The translations under genes and the position numbers were made by a program. Under the pieces are notes generated by a model that ran no database searches, was not told where the DNA came from, and saw nothing but the letters and a program-made list of their open reading frames with translations. Below are positions 1-10,143 of a stretch of DNA of 21,871 nt, piece after piece; position 1 is the first letter of the stretch; each line of letters opens with the position of its first letter. The stretch is from CAZWVM01 sp964637705 (lineage in GTDB: Bacteria; UBA8481). The stretch spans positions 1-21,871 of the forward strand of contig CAZWVM010000040.1 in assembly GCA_964637705.1 (NCBI GenBank), read 5' to 3'.

Positions 1-36
1 CAAAGCATGAATGAATTCAACTACATATCTGGCGCA

Positions 37-411
37 CTATGCATCTCCTTCGATATGGAGGTTGCAGTATTCCCGGACGACGACGTTCTCATCCTGGATC
101 GGGAAGACGGCTTCCGGCGCCGCGCCGGGCTTCAGGTGCTCGCGGTAGACCTTCTCCCCCGCGATGACCTCGATCCACTGGATGTAGTGCTTCTCCTCCA
201 TGGGATGAGGGACGCTCCCGACCTTCACCTTGATCCCGCCCGGCGCCTTCTCGACGACCGGGATGTGCTTCTCCTTCGACGCGTCGACGGTGTTCTCGTT
301 CAAGAACGCCATAGGCTGACCGCAGCAGGCCAGGGTTCCGCCGCCCGCCGAGAAGACCTCGACGATGTTCCCGCACAGTTCGCACCTGTACACGCCCAGT
401 TTCTGAGCCAT
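37..411 (-). CDS. dfx: Desulfoferrodoxin, class I superoxide reductase
   Basis: Reduces superoxide to hydrogen peroxide without releasing oxygen, using electrons from rubredoxin-like donors in the cytoplasm. The 124-residue protein has the complete two-centre layout. The N-terminal desulforedoxin domain carries Cys10, Cys13, Cys29 and Cys30 for the FeS4 centre I. The catalytic centre II ligands are His49, His69, His75, Cys116 and His119, with the active-site Glu47-Lys48 pair next to His49. These positions coincide with the numbering known for Desulfoarculus-type enzymes. The start at 411 is chosen because GAGGAGG lies just upstream and the protein then starts MAQKLGVYRCELCG; an upstream in-frame ATG at 495 would give a non-conserved extension that runs through the promoter. 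It follows htrA but is separated from it by a strong terminator and has its own promoter. Stop is TAG at 37-39. Confidence 0.96.
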   Translation of the reverse strand: MAQKLGVYRCELCGNIVEVFSAGGGTLACCGQPMAFLNENTVDASKEKHIPVVEKAPGGIKVKVGSVPHPMEEKHYIQWIEVIAGEKVYREHLKPGAAPEAVFPIQDENVVVREYCNLHIEGDA

Positions 412-465
412 GCTACCCTCCTCGGTAAGAAAATCGTTCACGGGTCGCGCCCGTCCACGCGGCAA

Positions 466-495
466 ATGATACCCGATCAGTCCGATTTGATGCAA
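466..495 (-). promoter_or_regulatory. Sigma70-type promoter of dfx
   Basis: On the minus strand TTGCAT (490-495) is followed after 18 bases by TATCAT (466-471). Transcription would start near 459, giving a leader of about 48 nt that contains the dfx Shine-Dalgarno sequence. It lies directly after the htrA terminator, so dfx can be expressed independently of the chaperone operon. Judged by eye from hexamer similarity only. Confidence 0.5.
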
Positions 496-500
496 GGACC

Positions 501-538
501 AAAAAGGGGGGCGTCCCCGCTCGCGCGGCGACGCCCCC
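501..538 (-). terminator. Rho-independent terminator of the dnaK-htrA operon
   Basis: A near-perfect hairpin: outer arms 507-515 (GGGGGCGTC) and 530-538 (GACGCCCCC), inner arms CCGC (517-520) and GCGG (525-528), loop TCGC, with one C-C mismatch. Read on the minus strand the stem is followed by five T (505-501). It begins about 14 nt after the htrA stop codon. Both the stem strength and the position fit an intrinsic terminator. Confidence 0.9.
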
Positions 539-551
539 GGGCCTTAGGGAA

Positions 552-2051
552 TCAGAGCGAGAAGGCGATGAAGCGATTCGATCCGTTCTGCCTCAGGAGG
601 ATCCTGTGCCGGCCCTCGCGCCCGAGCAGCCTCTTCAACTCCTCGGCCGTCTTGACCGCCTGGCCGTCGACCTGGAGGATGCCGGCCCCTTCCTCGATAC
701 CCAGTTCCTCGGCAAGCGAGCCGTCCTTGACGCCGGTGACGAGGAGGCAGCCGGAAGCGGGAAGGCCCTTCTCCTTCGCCTCTTCGCCCTCGACGTACTT
801 CACCGAGAGTCCCAGCTTCTCGACCGAGGATCCCCGGGGGTCGACGCTTCCGCCGATGCGGTCGCCGGTCTCGTCGGGCCGCTCGGCGACCGTGACCTCG
901 ATCTCCTTCGTCGCCCCGTCCCTGACCATCGTCAGGACCGCGCGGGCGCCCACCGCGGTGCGGCCGACCGCGTCGGTGAGACCTGAGGCGGAGGCCACGT
1001 CCGACCCGTTCCACTTCAGGATCACGTCGCCGGCCCTCAGTCCCGACTTCTCCGCCGGACTCCCCTCCACCACTTCCGTGACGAGAGCGCCCCGGGTCGA
1101 TTCCAGCCCGAGGCTCTGCATCAGCTCGTCGTTGAGGTTCTGGATGGAAACGCCGAGGTAGCCGCGGATCACGCGGCCGTGCGCCACGATCGACTGGAGC
1201 GAGTGACGGGCGGAGTTGATGGGAATCGCGAAGCCGATGCCCGCGTTGCCCTGGTCGCCGTTGGTGGCAATCGCCACGTTGATGCCCACGACCTCGCCGT
1301 TCAAGTTCACCAGCGGTCCCCCGGAGTTGCCCCGGTTGATCGCCGCGTCCGTCTGGATGAAGTTCTCCACCTGCTCGATCCCCAGGCCGCTGCGGCCGAG
1401 GGCCGAGACGATGCCCATGGTGACGGTCTGGGAGAGATTCGGGTTGAAGGGCGTGCCGAAGGCGAGGACGAACATCCCGACCTTCATCTCGTCGGAATTC
1501 CCCAGGGGCGCCACCGGGAAGGGCGCCGATCCCGTGATCTTCAGCACCGCGATGTCGATCCTCTGGTCCGAGCCCAAGACCGTCGCCGGGAACTCCTTCC
1601 CGTTCGCCAGTTTCACCACGATCTCGTCCGCCCCGTCGATCACGTGGTGGTTCGTGATCACCAGCCCGCTCGAATCGACGATGACGCCCGAGCCGAGGCC
1701 CTGGCTGACGCCCTCTCGATCCGGTTGGGACGGGAGGCGGTCGCCGAAGAAGCGGCGGAAGAAGGGATCGTTCATGAAGGGGTGCTGGAAGCCCGGAATG
1801 GTGTACTTCTGCTTTGTCTCTACGGAGACCACGGCCGGCATGACGGTCTCCGCCGCCTTCACGACCTCGGACTGCGCATCGAGGAGCGAAATCGCGCCGG
1901 CCGGGCGGAGGTCCGCCGCGGGACGCGGAGCGAAGGGCTCGGACCCGCTCCCCCTGGCGAAACGGTCGTAGGCGAACCAGGAGGCGGAGCCGAGGAGAGC
2001 GAGCATGAGAACGACGGCCAGACCGATCAACAGCTTGAGCGCCCACTTCAT
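552..2051 (-). CDS. htrA: HtrA/Do-family periplasmic serine protease
   Basis: Degrades or holds misfolded envelope proteins. The 499-residue form has a single hydrophobic signal/anchor segment (residues about 4-26), a trypsin-like domain (about 60-285) with the triad His136 (TNHHV), Asp166 (RIDIAVL) and Ser243 (GNSGGP), and two PDZ domains (about 297-390 and 410-499). The FFRRFFGD stretch before the protease core is typical of bacterial Do proteases. Start at 2051 is preferred: AAGGAG precedes it and the product begins with a normal lysine-rich signal (MKWALKLL). An in-frame ATG at 2114, also with GAGGAG upstream, would add 21 acidic residues whose codons have unusually many A/T third positions. 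It is the last gene of the receiver-dnaK-htrA operon and is followed by a strong terminator. Confidence 0.95.
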   Translation of the reverse strand: MKWALKLLIGLAVVLMLALLGSASWFAYDRFARGSGSEPFAPRPAADLRPAGAISLLDAQSEVVKAAETVMPAVVSVETKQKYTIPGFQHPFMNDPFFRRFFGDRLPSQPDREGVSQGLGSGVIVDSSGLVITNHHVIDGADEIVVKLANGKEFPATVLGSDQRIDIAVLKITGSAPFPVAPLGNSDEMKVGMFVLAFGTPFNPNLSQTVTMGIVSALGRSGLGIEQVENFIQTDAAINRGNSGGPLVNLNGEVVGINVAIATNGDQGNAGIGFAIPINSARHSLQSIVAHGRVIRGYLGVSIQNLNDELMQSLGLESTRGALVTEVVEGSPAEKSGLRAGDVILKWNGSDVASASGLTDAVGRTAVGARAVLTMVRDGATKEIEVTVAERPDETGDRIGGSVDPRGSSVEKLGLSVKYVEGEEAKEKGLPASGCLLVTGVKDGSLAEELGIEEGAGILQVDGQAVKTAEELKRLLGREGRHRILLRQNGSNRFIAFSL

Positions 2052-2148
2052 GGTCTTCTCTCCTTCACCCGAACCGATTTCCCAGCTCGCAACGGCCAGC
2101 GCCATCGTCGTCATGTCGTCTCCTCGAAGATTCAGATCTCGTGTCGCG

Positions 2149-4080
<1,932 letters not shown>

Positions 4081-4093
4081 CTCTCTCCTCCTA
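4081..4093 (-). promoter_or_regulatory. dnaK ribosome-binding site containing the upstream stop codon
   Basis: On the minus strand the TAG stop of the response regulator (4091-4093) forms the first bases of TAGGAGGAGAGAG, immediately followed by the dnaK ATG. The Shine-Dalgarno sequence thus overlaps the end of the upstream reading frame, an arrangement that favours coupled translation of the two genes. Confidence 0.8.
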
Positions 4094-4528
4094 CCGTTTC
4101 GCCAATACCGTGATGGAGATCGACGTCGGCGCACGCACCGCCAGCGTCGTCTCCTCGCCGATCAGGGACTTCACGCAATCCCGGATCGTCGCGAGGTCCA
4201 GGGGCTTCCAGAAGAATCCCCGCGCCCCGCACTCCAGCGCCTCGTCGCGGATCCGCTCGTCCCTCATCGAGGTCGTGATGACGACCGGAAGCTGAATCGA
4301 GAGACGGCGCAGCTCGTTCAAGGCGCCGACGCCGCCCAGGCGCGGCATCATGTAGTCGAAGATGCCCATCGTGACCGGCTCGGAGCGCGCGATCTCGACG
4401 GCCTCGCGGCCGTCCGCGGCCAGGTGAACCCGGTAACCGCGCCGCTCGAAGGCTTCTCCAAGCGCGATCCGGTTCGGAACCTCGTCGTCGGCTATGAGAA
4501 TCGTGCGCCTCATGTTCTTCCGGCCCAT
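4091..4528 (-). CDS. Single-domain response regulator upstream of dnaK
   Basis: A stand-alone CheY-like receiver of 140-145 residues with no output domain. Numbered from the inner Met (4513), it has the acidic pair Asp9-Asp10, phospho-acceptor Asp53 in FDYMMP, switch residues Thr80/Thr81 and Lys103 in FWKPLD, so it should be phosphorylatable. About 20 residues after the receiver core are unremarkable. Two ATGs are possible, 4528 and 4513; neither has a convincing Shine-Dalgarno sequence. A weak -10-like TACGTT on the minus strand would start transcription about 7 nt before the 4528 ATG. It is the first gene of a tight operon with dnaK and htrA. No kinase is adjacent in the operon, but the histidine kinase/NtrC pair lies just upstream on the same strand. 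Its role in heat or envelope stress is inferred from context only. Confidence 0.88.
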   Translation of the reverse strand: MGRKNMRRTILIADDEVPNRIALGEAFERRGYRVHLAADGREAVEIARSEPVTMGIFDYMMPRLGGVGALNELRRLSIQLPVVITTSMRDERIRDEALECGARGFFWKPLDLATIRDCVKSLIGEETTLAVRAPTSISITVLAKR

Positions 4529-4606
4529 TCTCGATGCACCGAACGTACCAACTCGAAAGCGGTTGAAGTGACGGTTTTTCAGCGAGGCAGATGGCTCACG
4601 GTGACA

Positions 4607-4631
4607 AAATGACTTTTTTCGGGGCGTTCAA
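4607..4631 (-). promoter_or_regulatory. Possible sigma32-like promoter in the gap before the dnaK operon
   Basis: The 147-nt gap 4529-4675 separates the sigma54 activator gene from the receiver-dnaK-htrA operon. On the minus strand GTTGAAC (4626-4632 region) is followed about 12 bases later by GTCATTTT, which loosely resembles the sigma32 consensus CTTGAAA / CCCCATNT. The match in the -10 part is partial. No CIRCE element (TTAGCACTC-N9-GAGTGCTAA) is present. The start of the gap also has a GC-rich inverted repeat after the activator stop codon, but without a T-tract. The sigma32 call is weak. Confidence 0.22.
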
Positions 4632-4675
4632 CTGACACTCGGATCAGAGGGGGGCGGCCCCGCCGCGTTCCGCCC

Positions 4676-6019
<1,344 letters not shown>

Positions 6020-6036
6020 GATGTGCCTCCCCGAGG

Positions 6037-6771
6037 CTATGCCTCCGTGAGCGCCGGCAGGCGGATGCGGAACGACGTGCCGCGTCCCGGCTCGCTCTCG
6101 CAGCGGATCTCGCCGCCATGCGAAGAGACGATGCGGGAGACGACGGCGAGACCGATGCCGGTCCCCCCCTTGCGCGTGGTGAAGAAGAGATCGTAGATCC
6201 GTTCGAGATCCTCGCGGGGTATGCCGCGGCCGGTGTCGGTCACCTCGATGACCGCCGCCGGTTCGCTCCCCCGTTGGCCCCTCGAGAGGCGCACGATGAG
6301 CGTCCCCCCCGGCGCGCCAGCATCCTGGATCGCCTGCAGGCCGTTCATGCAGAGGTTCATCACCGCCTGCTTCAGGGCCTCCACGTCGACCTCCGCCGTG
6401 ACGCTCTCGGAAAGATCCGACAGGACGGTCGTTTTCTGGGAGTCGGCCTGGGGGGTGATGAGAGTGACGACGTCCTGGAGGAGATTGGAGAGGTCGACCG
6501 ACCGGCGTCTCAGCTCGCCGCCGCGGACGAAGGCGAGAAAATCGGAGAGAATCTTGTCGAGCCGGTCGACTTCGGAAAGGAGCCGGCGAACCCGCCGCCC
6601 GTGGGGACCGTCCTCTCCTTCGTCCCGAACCATGTCCTCCTCCATCAGCTGAAGATTCGCCTTGATCGCATTCAAGGGATTCCTCAACTCGTGGACCAAT
6701 CCGGAAGTCAGCGCGCCTAAATCGGCAAGCTTCTCCTGGCTTGGGGGCATTCTGGCATCCTCGTTCGTCAC
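6037..6771 (-). CDS. Minimal soluble histidine kinase, partner of the NtrC-type regulator
   Basis: An NtrB/ZraS-like transmitter without a sensor. Numbered from the GTG at 6771 (244 residues), it has the H-box with His27 in HELRNPLNAI, the N-box (Asn139 and Asn143), the G1 box DTGRGIP (179-185), the FFTTR segment and the G2 box GTGIGLAV (203-210). Only about 20 residues precede the dimerisation helix; there is no PAS, GAF or membrane segment, so the input must come from a partner protein or through the dimerisation domain. The GTG lies exactly 7 nt downstream of a CATAAT -10 element, suggesting a leaderless start. An in-frame ATG at 6750 with a GAGG sequence upstream is the alternative (237 residues). 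Confidence 0.92.
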   Translation of the reverse strand: MTNEDARMPPSQEKLADLGALTSGLVHELRNPLNAIKANLQLMEEDMVRDEGEDGPHGRRVRRLLSEVDRLDKILSDFLAFVRGGELRRRSVDLSNLLQDVVTLITPQADSQKTTVLSDLSESVTAEVDVEALKQAVMNLCMNGLQAIQDAGAPGGTLIVRLSRGQRGSEPAAVIEVTDTGRGIPREDLERIYDLFFTTRKGGTGIGLAVVSRIVSSHGGEIRCESEPGRGTSFRIRLPALTEA

Positions 6772-6777
6772 GATGGC

Positions 6778-6806
6778 ATTATGACGACAAGGCGAGTGAC
6801 AATCAA
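6778..6806 (-). promoter_or_regulatory. Promoter of the histidine kinase-NtrC operon, leaderless geometry
   Basis: On the minus strand TTGATT (6801-6806), a 17-base spacer and CATAAT (6778-6783), then GCCATC and the GTG start codon at 6771. The predicted +1 is the G of the GTG. The promoter lies wholly within the 45-nt gap after the CorA-like gene, so the two-component genes need not depend on upstream transcription. Confidence 0.65.
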
Positions 6807-6816
6807 GCGAAAAGGT

Positions 6817-7785
6817 TCAAACCCACTTGAGACGTTTCAAGATCCAATAGGTGATAAAGCCCATGACGAGCAGGAGAAGGACGAAGATTGCATACGAGAC
6901 GGGCCACGGCACGCCCTGCGTCATCATCGTGTATTCCGACATGCCCCCGACACCCGCGACCACGGTCAGGGGCATGAAGATCGTGGTGATGACGGTGAGG
7001 CGGCGCATGATGCGGTTCATCCGGTGCGAGGAGAGCGAGAGGTGGGCATCGAAGGTATCGTTGGCCATCTCCACGTAGGACTCGGTCAGGCCGCGGGTGC
7101 GTTGGAGGTCGTTGAGGAGGTCGTTGAAGTAGGCGGCGCTGGCGGAGGTGAAGAACCGTTTCTCGTACTTGAGGAGTTCCGAGAGAACCTCGATCTGGGG
7201 AAGGACGACCTTGCGCATGAGCGAGAGGTTCCTCTTGATCTTGTAGATGTCGTTGATCGTGTCGTGTTCCACGCCGGTGAAGACCTCGCGCTCCACCTCG
7301 TCGAGCTTCCTTCCCAAGCGCGCCAGGACGCCGGGGTGACTGCGGAGCGCGCTGTCGAGGATTCTCTGGACGAGGACGCCGGGATCCGGGAAGGCGGCGG
7401 CGTCCGAGCGGAACCTCTCGCGGATCTCGGGGATGAAGGGCACGGGTTTCAGGTGGTTCGTCACCACGAAGTTTCTCCCGATGAAGAAGTCCATCTCCCA
7501 CGTCGAGAGCCGGAGCTCCTCCTCGTGGTAGAAGGGCGTGTGGAAGACGAGGAAGAGGTAGTCGCCGTACTCGTCGATCTTGGGATGGTCCACGAAGCCG
7601 CGGCAGTCCTCGATCGTGACCGGGTGGAACGCGAAGATCTCCTCGAGGACCGTCTTCATCTCGCCGGCGGTCGGCGCGCCGAGGTCGATCCATAGCGTGC
7701 CTTCGGCGACGGGATGAACCCGCCTCAGCTCGTCGACGGAAAGGGCGCGAATCTCGCCGCTTTTCTGCCAGAGGATCTCGATCAT
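6817..7785 (-). CDS. CorA-family divalent cation channel with variant GMS signature
   Basis: Inner-membrane pentameric channel of the CorA (2-TM-GxN) superfamily, expected to carry Mg2+ or a related divalent ion. The 322 residues comprise a cytoplasmic alpha/beta domain (about 1-150), long helices (about 150-260), TM1 (about 261-279), a short periplasmic loop, TM2 (about 296-315) and a basic tail KRLKWV, matching the family ending. The hallmark Gly-Met-Asn after TM1 reads Gly281-Met282-Ser283, within GVGGMSEYTMMTQG, so the ion-selecting Asn is replaced by Ser. This may alter selectivity. The ATG has no Shine-Dalgarno sequence (CTCCTCCC precedes it) but sits 7 nt after a TAATCT element. It is divergent from the lipoprotein hydrolase gene. 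Confidence 0.88.
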   Translation of the reverse strand: MIEILWQKSGEIRALSVDELRRVHPVAEGTLWIDLGAPTAGEMKTVLEEIFAFHPVTIEDCRGFVDHPKIDEYGDYLFLVFHTPFYHEEELRLSTWEMDFFIGRNFVVTNHLKPVPFIPEIRERFRSDAAAFPDPGVLVQRILDSALRSHPGVLARLGRKLDEVEREVFTGVEHDTINDIYKIKRNLSLMRKVVLPQIEVLSELLKYEKRFFTSASAAYFNDLLNDLQRTRGLTESYVEMANDTFDAHLSLSSHRMNRIMRRLTVITTIFMPLTVVAGVGGMSEYTMMTQGVPWPVSYAIFVLLLLVMGFITYWILKRLKWV

Positions 7786-7791
7786 GGGAGG

Positions 7792-7797
7792 AGATTA
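7792..7797 (-). promoter_or_regulatory. Candidate -10 element of the CorA-like gene
   Basis: TAATCT on the minus strand followed by CCTCCC and the ATG at 7785, so the predicted +1 would be the A of the start codon. No clear -35 hexamer is seen 16-18 bases upstream (TACTCT at 17), so this is weaker than the other leaderless candidates. Confidence 0.35.
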
Positions 7798-7820
7798 GCC
7801 CCGGGCCCGGGCGGAGAGTA

Positions 7821-7885
7821 GGGAAATCTGGGAATAGGGATCAGGGATTTGGGGTTTGGGATTTGGGGTTTGGGATTCGGTGTTT
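7821..7885 (+). repeat. G-run tandem repeat with G-quadruplex potential
   Basis: Three tandem copies of a 14-base unit, GGGATTTGGGGTTT at 7844-7857 and 7858-7871 and the degenerate GGGATTCGGTGTTT at 7872-7885, preceded by further G-triplets at 7821, 7830 and 7837. Eight runs of three or four G occur between 7821 and 7874 with loops of 3-6 bases, enough for two adjacent intramolecular quadruplexes on the plus strand. It fills the divergent gap between the CorA-like gene and the lipoprotein hydrolase and overlaps the hydrolase -35 element. Confidence 0.85.
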
Positions 7886-7898
7886 CTTTTGCTACGCT
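7870..7898 (+). promoter_or_regulatory. Promoter of the hydrolase-cyclase operon, leaderless geometry
   Basis: TTGGGA (7870-7875), 17-base spacer, and TACGCT (7893-7898) preceded by TG in extended -10 position; then TTCCCG and the GTG start at 7905, which would be +1. The -35 element is embedded in the G-run repeat. No Shine-Dalgarno sequence precedes the GTG. Confidence 0.45.
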
Positions 7899-7904
7899 TT
7901 CCCG

Positions 7905-8876
7905 GTGACCACGCGGCCCGTCAAACCCATCCTCCTCTCCTTGATCCTCCTGCTCCTCATCGCGTCATCCTGCGCGCCGGTGCGGATCGAGGACCCGGCG
8001 GTCTTCGCCGCCCACCGCGCGATCGCCCTGCGGGACCGTTCGACGGGATCCTACTCCAGCGACAGCCTCGTTCTCTACTATCACCGCTGGCCCGCCGAAG
8101 GCACCGCCTGCGCGTCACTCCTCGTCCTGCACGGCATCGGTTTCGAAGGCGCTCCCTATCACGTCGTGGCGGAGGCGCTCAATCCCCTCGGCGTCACCGT
8201 CTACGCGCTCGACCTGCGCGGCCACGGTCTCTCGGAAGGCGAACGCGGCCGCCTGGCTCCGGCCCCGGTGATGGCCGGCGACGTCACGCGGATGATCGAC
8301 GTGATGCACGAACGCGACGCCGGTCAGCCGGTCTTCCTTCTCGGCGAGAGCCTCGGATCGATCCCGGCTCTGGCGGCGGCCGCGCGCCCGGAACTACCCA
8401 TCGCCGGGCTCATCCTCGTCGCTCCCGCCCTCGAGCCGCACCCGGCCCAGTGGTTCGGTCCCCAGCTCGCCATCACGGGGGCCCTCGCCGCGGTCCAGCC
8501 GCGCACCGCCTTCGTGCCGTTGACCGGTCGCTCGCTCGACCTCTCGACCCGCGACACGGCCTTCGCCGCTCTCCGGCGCGCCGATCCCCTGGCCCAGTCC
8601 CATGTCACCGCATCGTACATGACCCGCTACATCACCGACGCGGCGCGCTGGCGGAAGGAGTACCGCCCCCGCCTGCGCACGCCTCTTCTCGTTCTCCAGG
8701 GCGGCCGCGACAACGTGGTCAGGGCGGCGGCGGCGCGGGAACTGGCGCGGACGGCGCCGGTGTCCGACACGTCGTTCCTCTTCTACCCCGAGGCGCGGCA
8801 CACGCTCTTCTGGGACGACGAGACGCCCTCCGTCCTCGGCGCGATCGGCGCCTGGATCCGGGAGCGCACGCGATGA
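7905..8876 (+). CDS. Lipoprotein alpha/beta hydrolase (monoacylglycerol lipase-like)
   Basis: A secreted serine esterase of the Hydrolase_4/lysophospholipase group, predicted to be lipid-anchored. From the GTG at 7905 (323 residues) it has a signal peptide with a long Leu/Ile core ending IASSC, with Cys23 the candidate lipidated residue. The hydrolase domain shows the oxyanion motif LHGIGFEG, the nucleophile elbow GESLG with Ser149, Asp269 in GGRDNVV and His299 in ARHTLFW, a complete triad. The reading frame stays open 42 nt further upstream, into the G-run repeat; starting there would spoil the lipoprotein signal. The stop TGA overlaps the ATG of the adenylate cyclase (ATGA, 8873-8876), so the two are translationally coupled. 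Substrate unknown; a membrane lipid or lysolipid is a reasonable guess. Confidence 0.9.
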   Translation: MTTRPVKPILLSLILLLLIASSCAPVRIEDPAVFAAHRAIALRDRSTGSYSSDSLVLYYHRWPAEGTACASLLVLHGIGFEGAPYHVVAEALNPLGVTVYALDLRGHGLSEGERGRLAPAPVMAGDVTRMIDVMHERDAGQPVFLLGESLGSIPALAAAARPELPIAGLILVAPALEPHPAQWFGPQLAITGALAAVQPRTAFVPLTGRSLDLSTRDTAFAALRRADPLAQSHVTASYMTRYITDAARWRKEYRPRLRTPLLVLQGGRDNVVRAAAARELARTAPVSDTSFLFYPEARHTLFWDDETPSVLGAIGAWIRERTR

Positions 8877-10138
8877 AGGGCGCCTGGGAGGAGCTTCTCG
8901 CCCTGAGGAAGCGCTGGATCGAGAGCCGCTACTTCCTCATCGAGAACCACCTCGGCGAGATCCGGGTCTCCTGGATCCGCCTGGTGGGACTGGTCGTCTT
9001 CTACGGAAACGAGTGCTTCAATTACTACGCGCTGAAAGCGGTGGAACCCTGGTTCCACGAGCGGGTGGCGATCGTCTCCTGGACCTGGTTCATCGCCGCC
9101 GTCGCGCTCTGGTACCTGACCGCGCGCCGTCACTGGTACAAGCCGATCGTCGCCTACGTCTCGACGACCGTCGACGTCGCCTGCCTCGCCTCGATCCTCT
9201 ATATCGGCGGGCGCGACCTCTCCCAGGTCTTCGTCGCCTTCTTTCCCCTGATCGCCCTCGGCGGCATCCGCTACAGCTTCGGCATGACGCTCTACGGGGG
9301 GCTTCTCTCGGCCGCGGCCTATACCTTCGTCGCGGTCCAGAACGACGTGGCCGCCGTCGGCCACGTGATGGTATTGGAACTGGTGATCCGGGTCCTCGGA
9401 ATGATGGTGCTCGCCTTCGTCATCGGCTCCGTCGTCATCAACAGCTCGCAGCTCATGATCCGGATCGTCGACGAGGAGGTGCGGGCGGAGCGGATCAAGG
9501 ACACGCTGGCCCGGTACGTCTCGACGCAGGTCGCGGAGGAGATCCTGAAGAACCGGGACGGGATGAAGATGGAGGGCGAGCGGCGGCTCGTCACGATCCT
9601 CATGTCCGACCTGCGCGGCTTCACCGCGCTGGCGGAGCGGATCCCGGCCGAGGAGGTCGTGCGGCAGTTGAACGGCTACTTCGAGATCATGATCGACGTG
9701 ATCTTCAAGTACCGCGGCACGCTCGACAAGTTCATCGGCGACGCCATCCTCGCCGTCTACGGCGCGCCGGTGCCGGACGAGGACCACGCGGAGCGGGCGG
9801 TGCGGACGGCCCTGGAGATGCAGGCGGCGATGCACGCCTACAACGCCGACCGGGTCGCCCGCGGCGAGGAACCCCTGCACATGGGCATCGGGATCAACTC
9901 CGGCGAGGTCGTAGCCGGGAACATCGGGAGCGAGAAGCGGCTCGAGTACACCGTCATCGGCGACCCCGTGAACCTCGCGCAGCGAATCGAGAGCCGCTCG
10001 GGCCGCGGCGAGATCCTGATCGCCGCGGAGACATTTGAACGCGTGAAGGACCTCGTGGAGGTCGAGGCCCTCCCGGAGATGGTGGTGAAGAACCGGGTGC
10101 AGCCGATCCGCGTGTACCGCCTGACGGGGCTCCGCTAG
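8873..10138 (+). CDS. Membrane-bound class III adenylate cyclase
   Basis: Makes cyclic AMP from ATP. The 421 residues consist of a short cytoplasmic N-terminus, about six membrane segments between residues 34 and 190, a linker helix (about 195-225) and a class III cyclase domain (about 235-421). All six catalytic positions are recognisable: metal-binding Asp246 (MSDLRGFT) and Asp290 (DKFIGD), adenine-selecting Lys286 and Asp364 (VIGDPVN), and transition-state Asn367 and Arg371 (VNLAQRIE). The Lys/Asp pair indicates ATP rather than GTP as substrate. The membrane part is not a recognised sensor. Coupled by ATGA overlap to the lipoprotein esterase, so membrane-lipid state might be linked to cAMP (inference). 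It ends 5 nt from the convergent PAS kinase gene; no terminator was seen between them. Confidence 0.93.
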   Translation: MKGAWEELLALRKRWIESRYFLIENHLGEIRVSWIRLVGLVVFYGNECFNYYALKAVEPWFHERVAIVSWTWFIAAVALWYLTARRHWYKPIVAYVSTTVDVACLASILYIGGRDLSQVFVAFFPLIALGGIRYSFGMTLYGGLLSAAAYTFVAVQNDVAAVGHVMVLELVIRVLGMMVLAFVIGSVVINSSQLMIRIVDEEVRAERIKDTLARYVSTQVAEEILKNRDGMKMEGERRLVTILMSDLRGFTALAERIPAEEVVRQLNGYFEIMIDVIFKYRGTLDKFIGDAILAVYGAPVPDEDHAERAVRTALEMQAAMHAYNADRVARGEEPLHMGIGINSGEVVAGNIGSEKRLEYTVIGDPVNLAQRIESRSGRGEILIAAETFERVKDLVEVEALPEMVVKNRVQPIRVYRLTGLR

Positions 10139-10143
10139 GCGCG

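Noticed and set aside
4646..4675. GC-rich inverted repeat after the sigma54 activator stop as an intrinsic terminator
   Set aside because: Short GC stem with competing pairings and no T-tract on the minus strand; not better than expected in such GC-rich sequence.
6030..6046. Palindrome GAGGCTATGCCTC around the histidine kinase stop codon
   Set aside because: Short, and explained by the codons for the last residues plus the stop; no operator-like repeat elsewhere.
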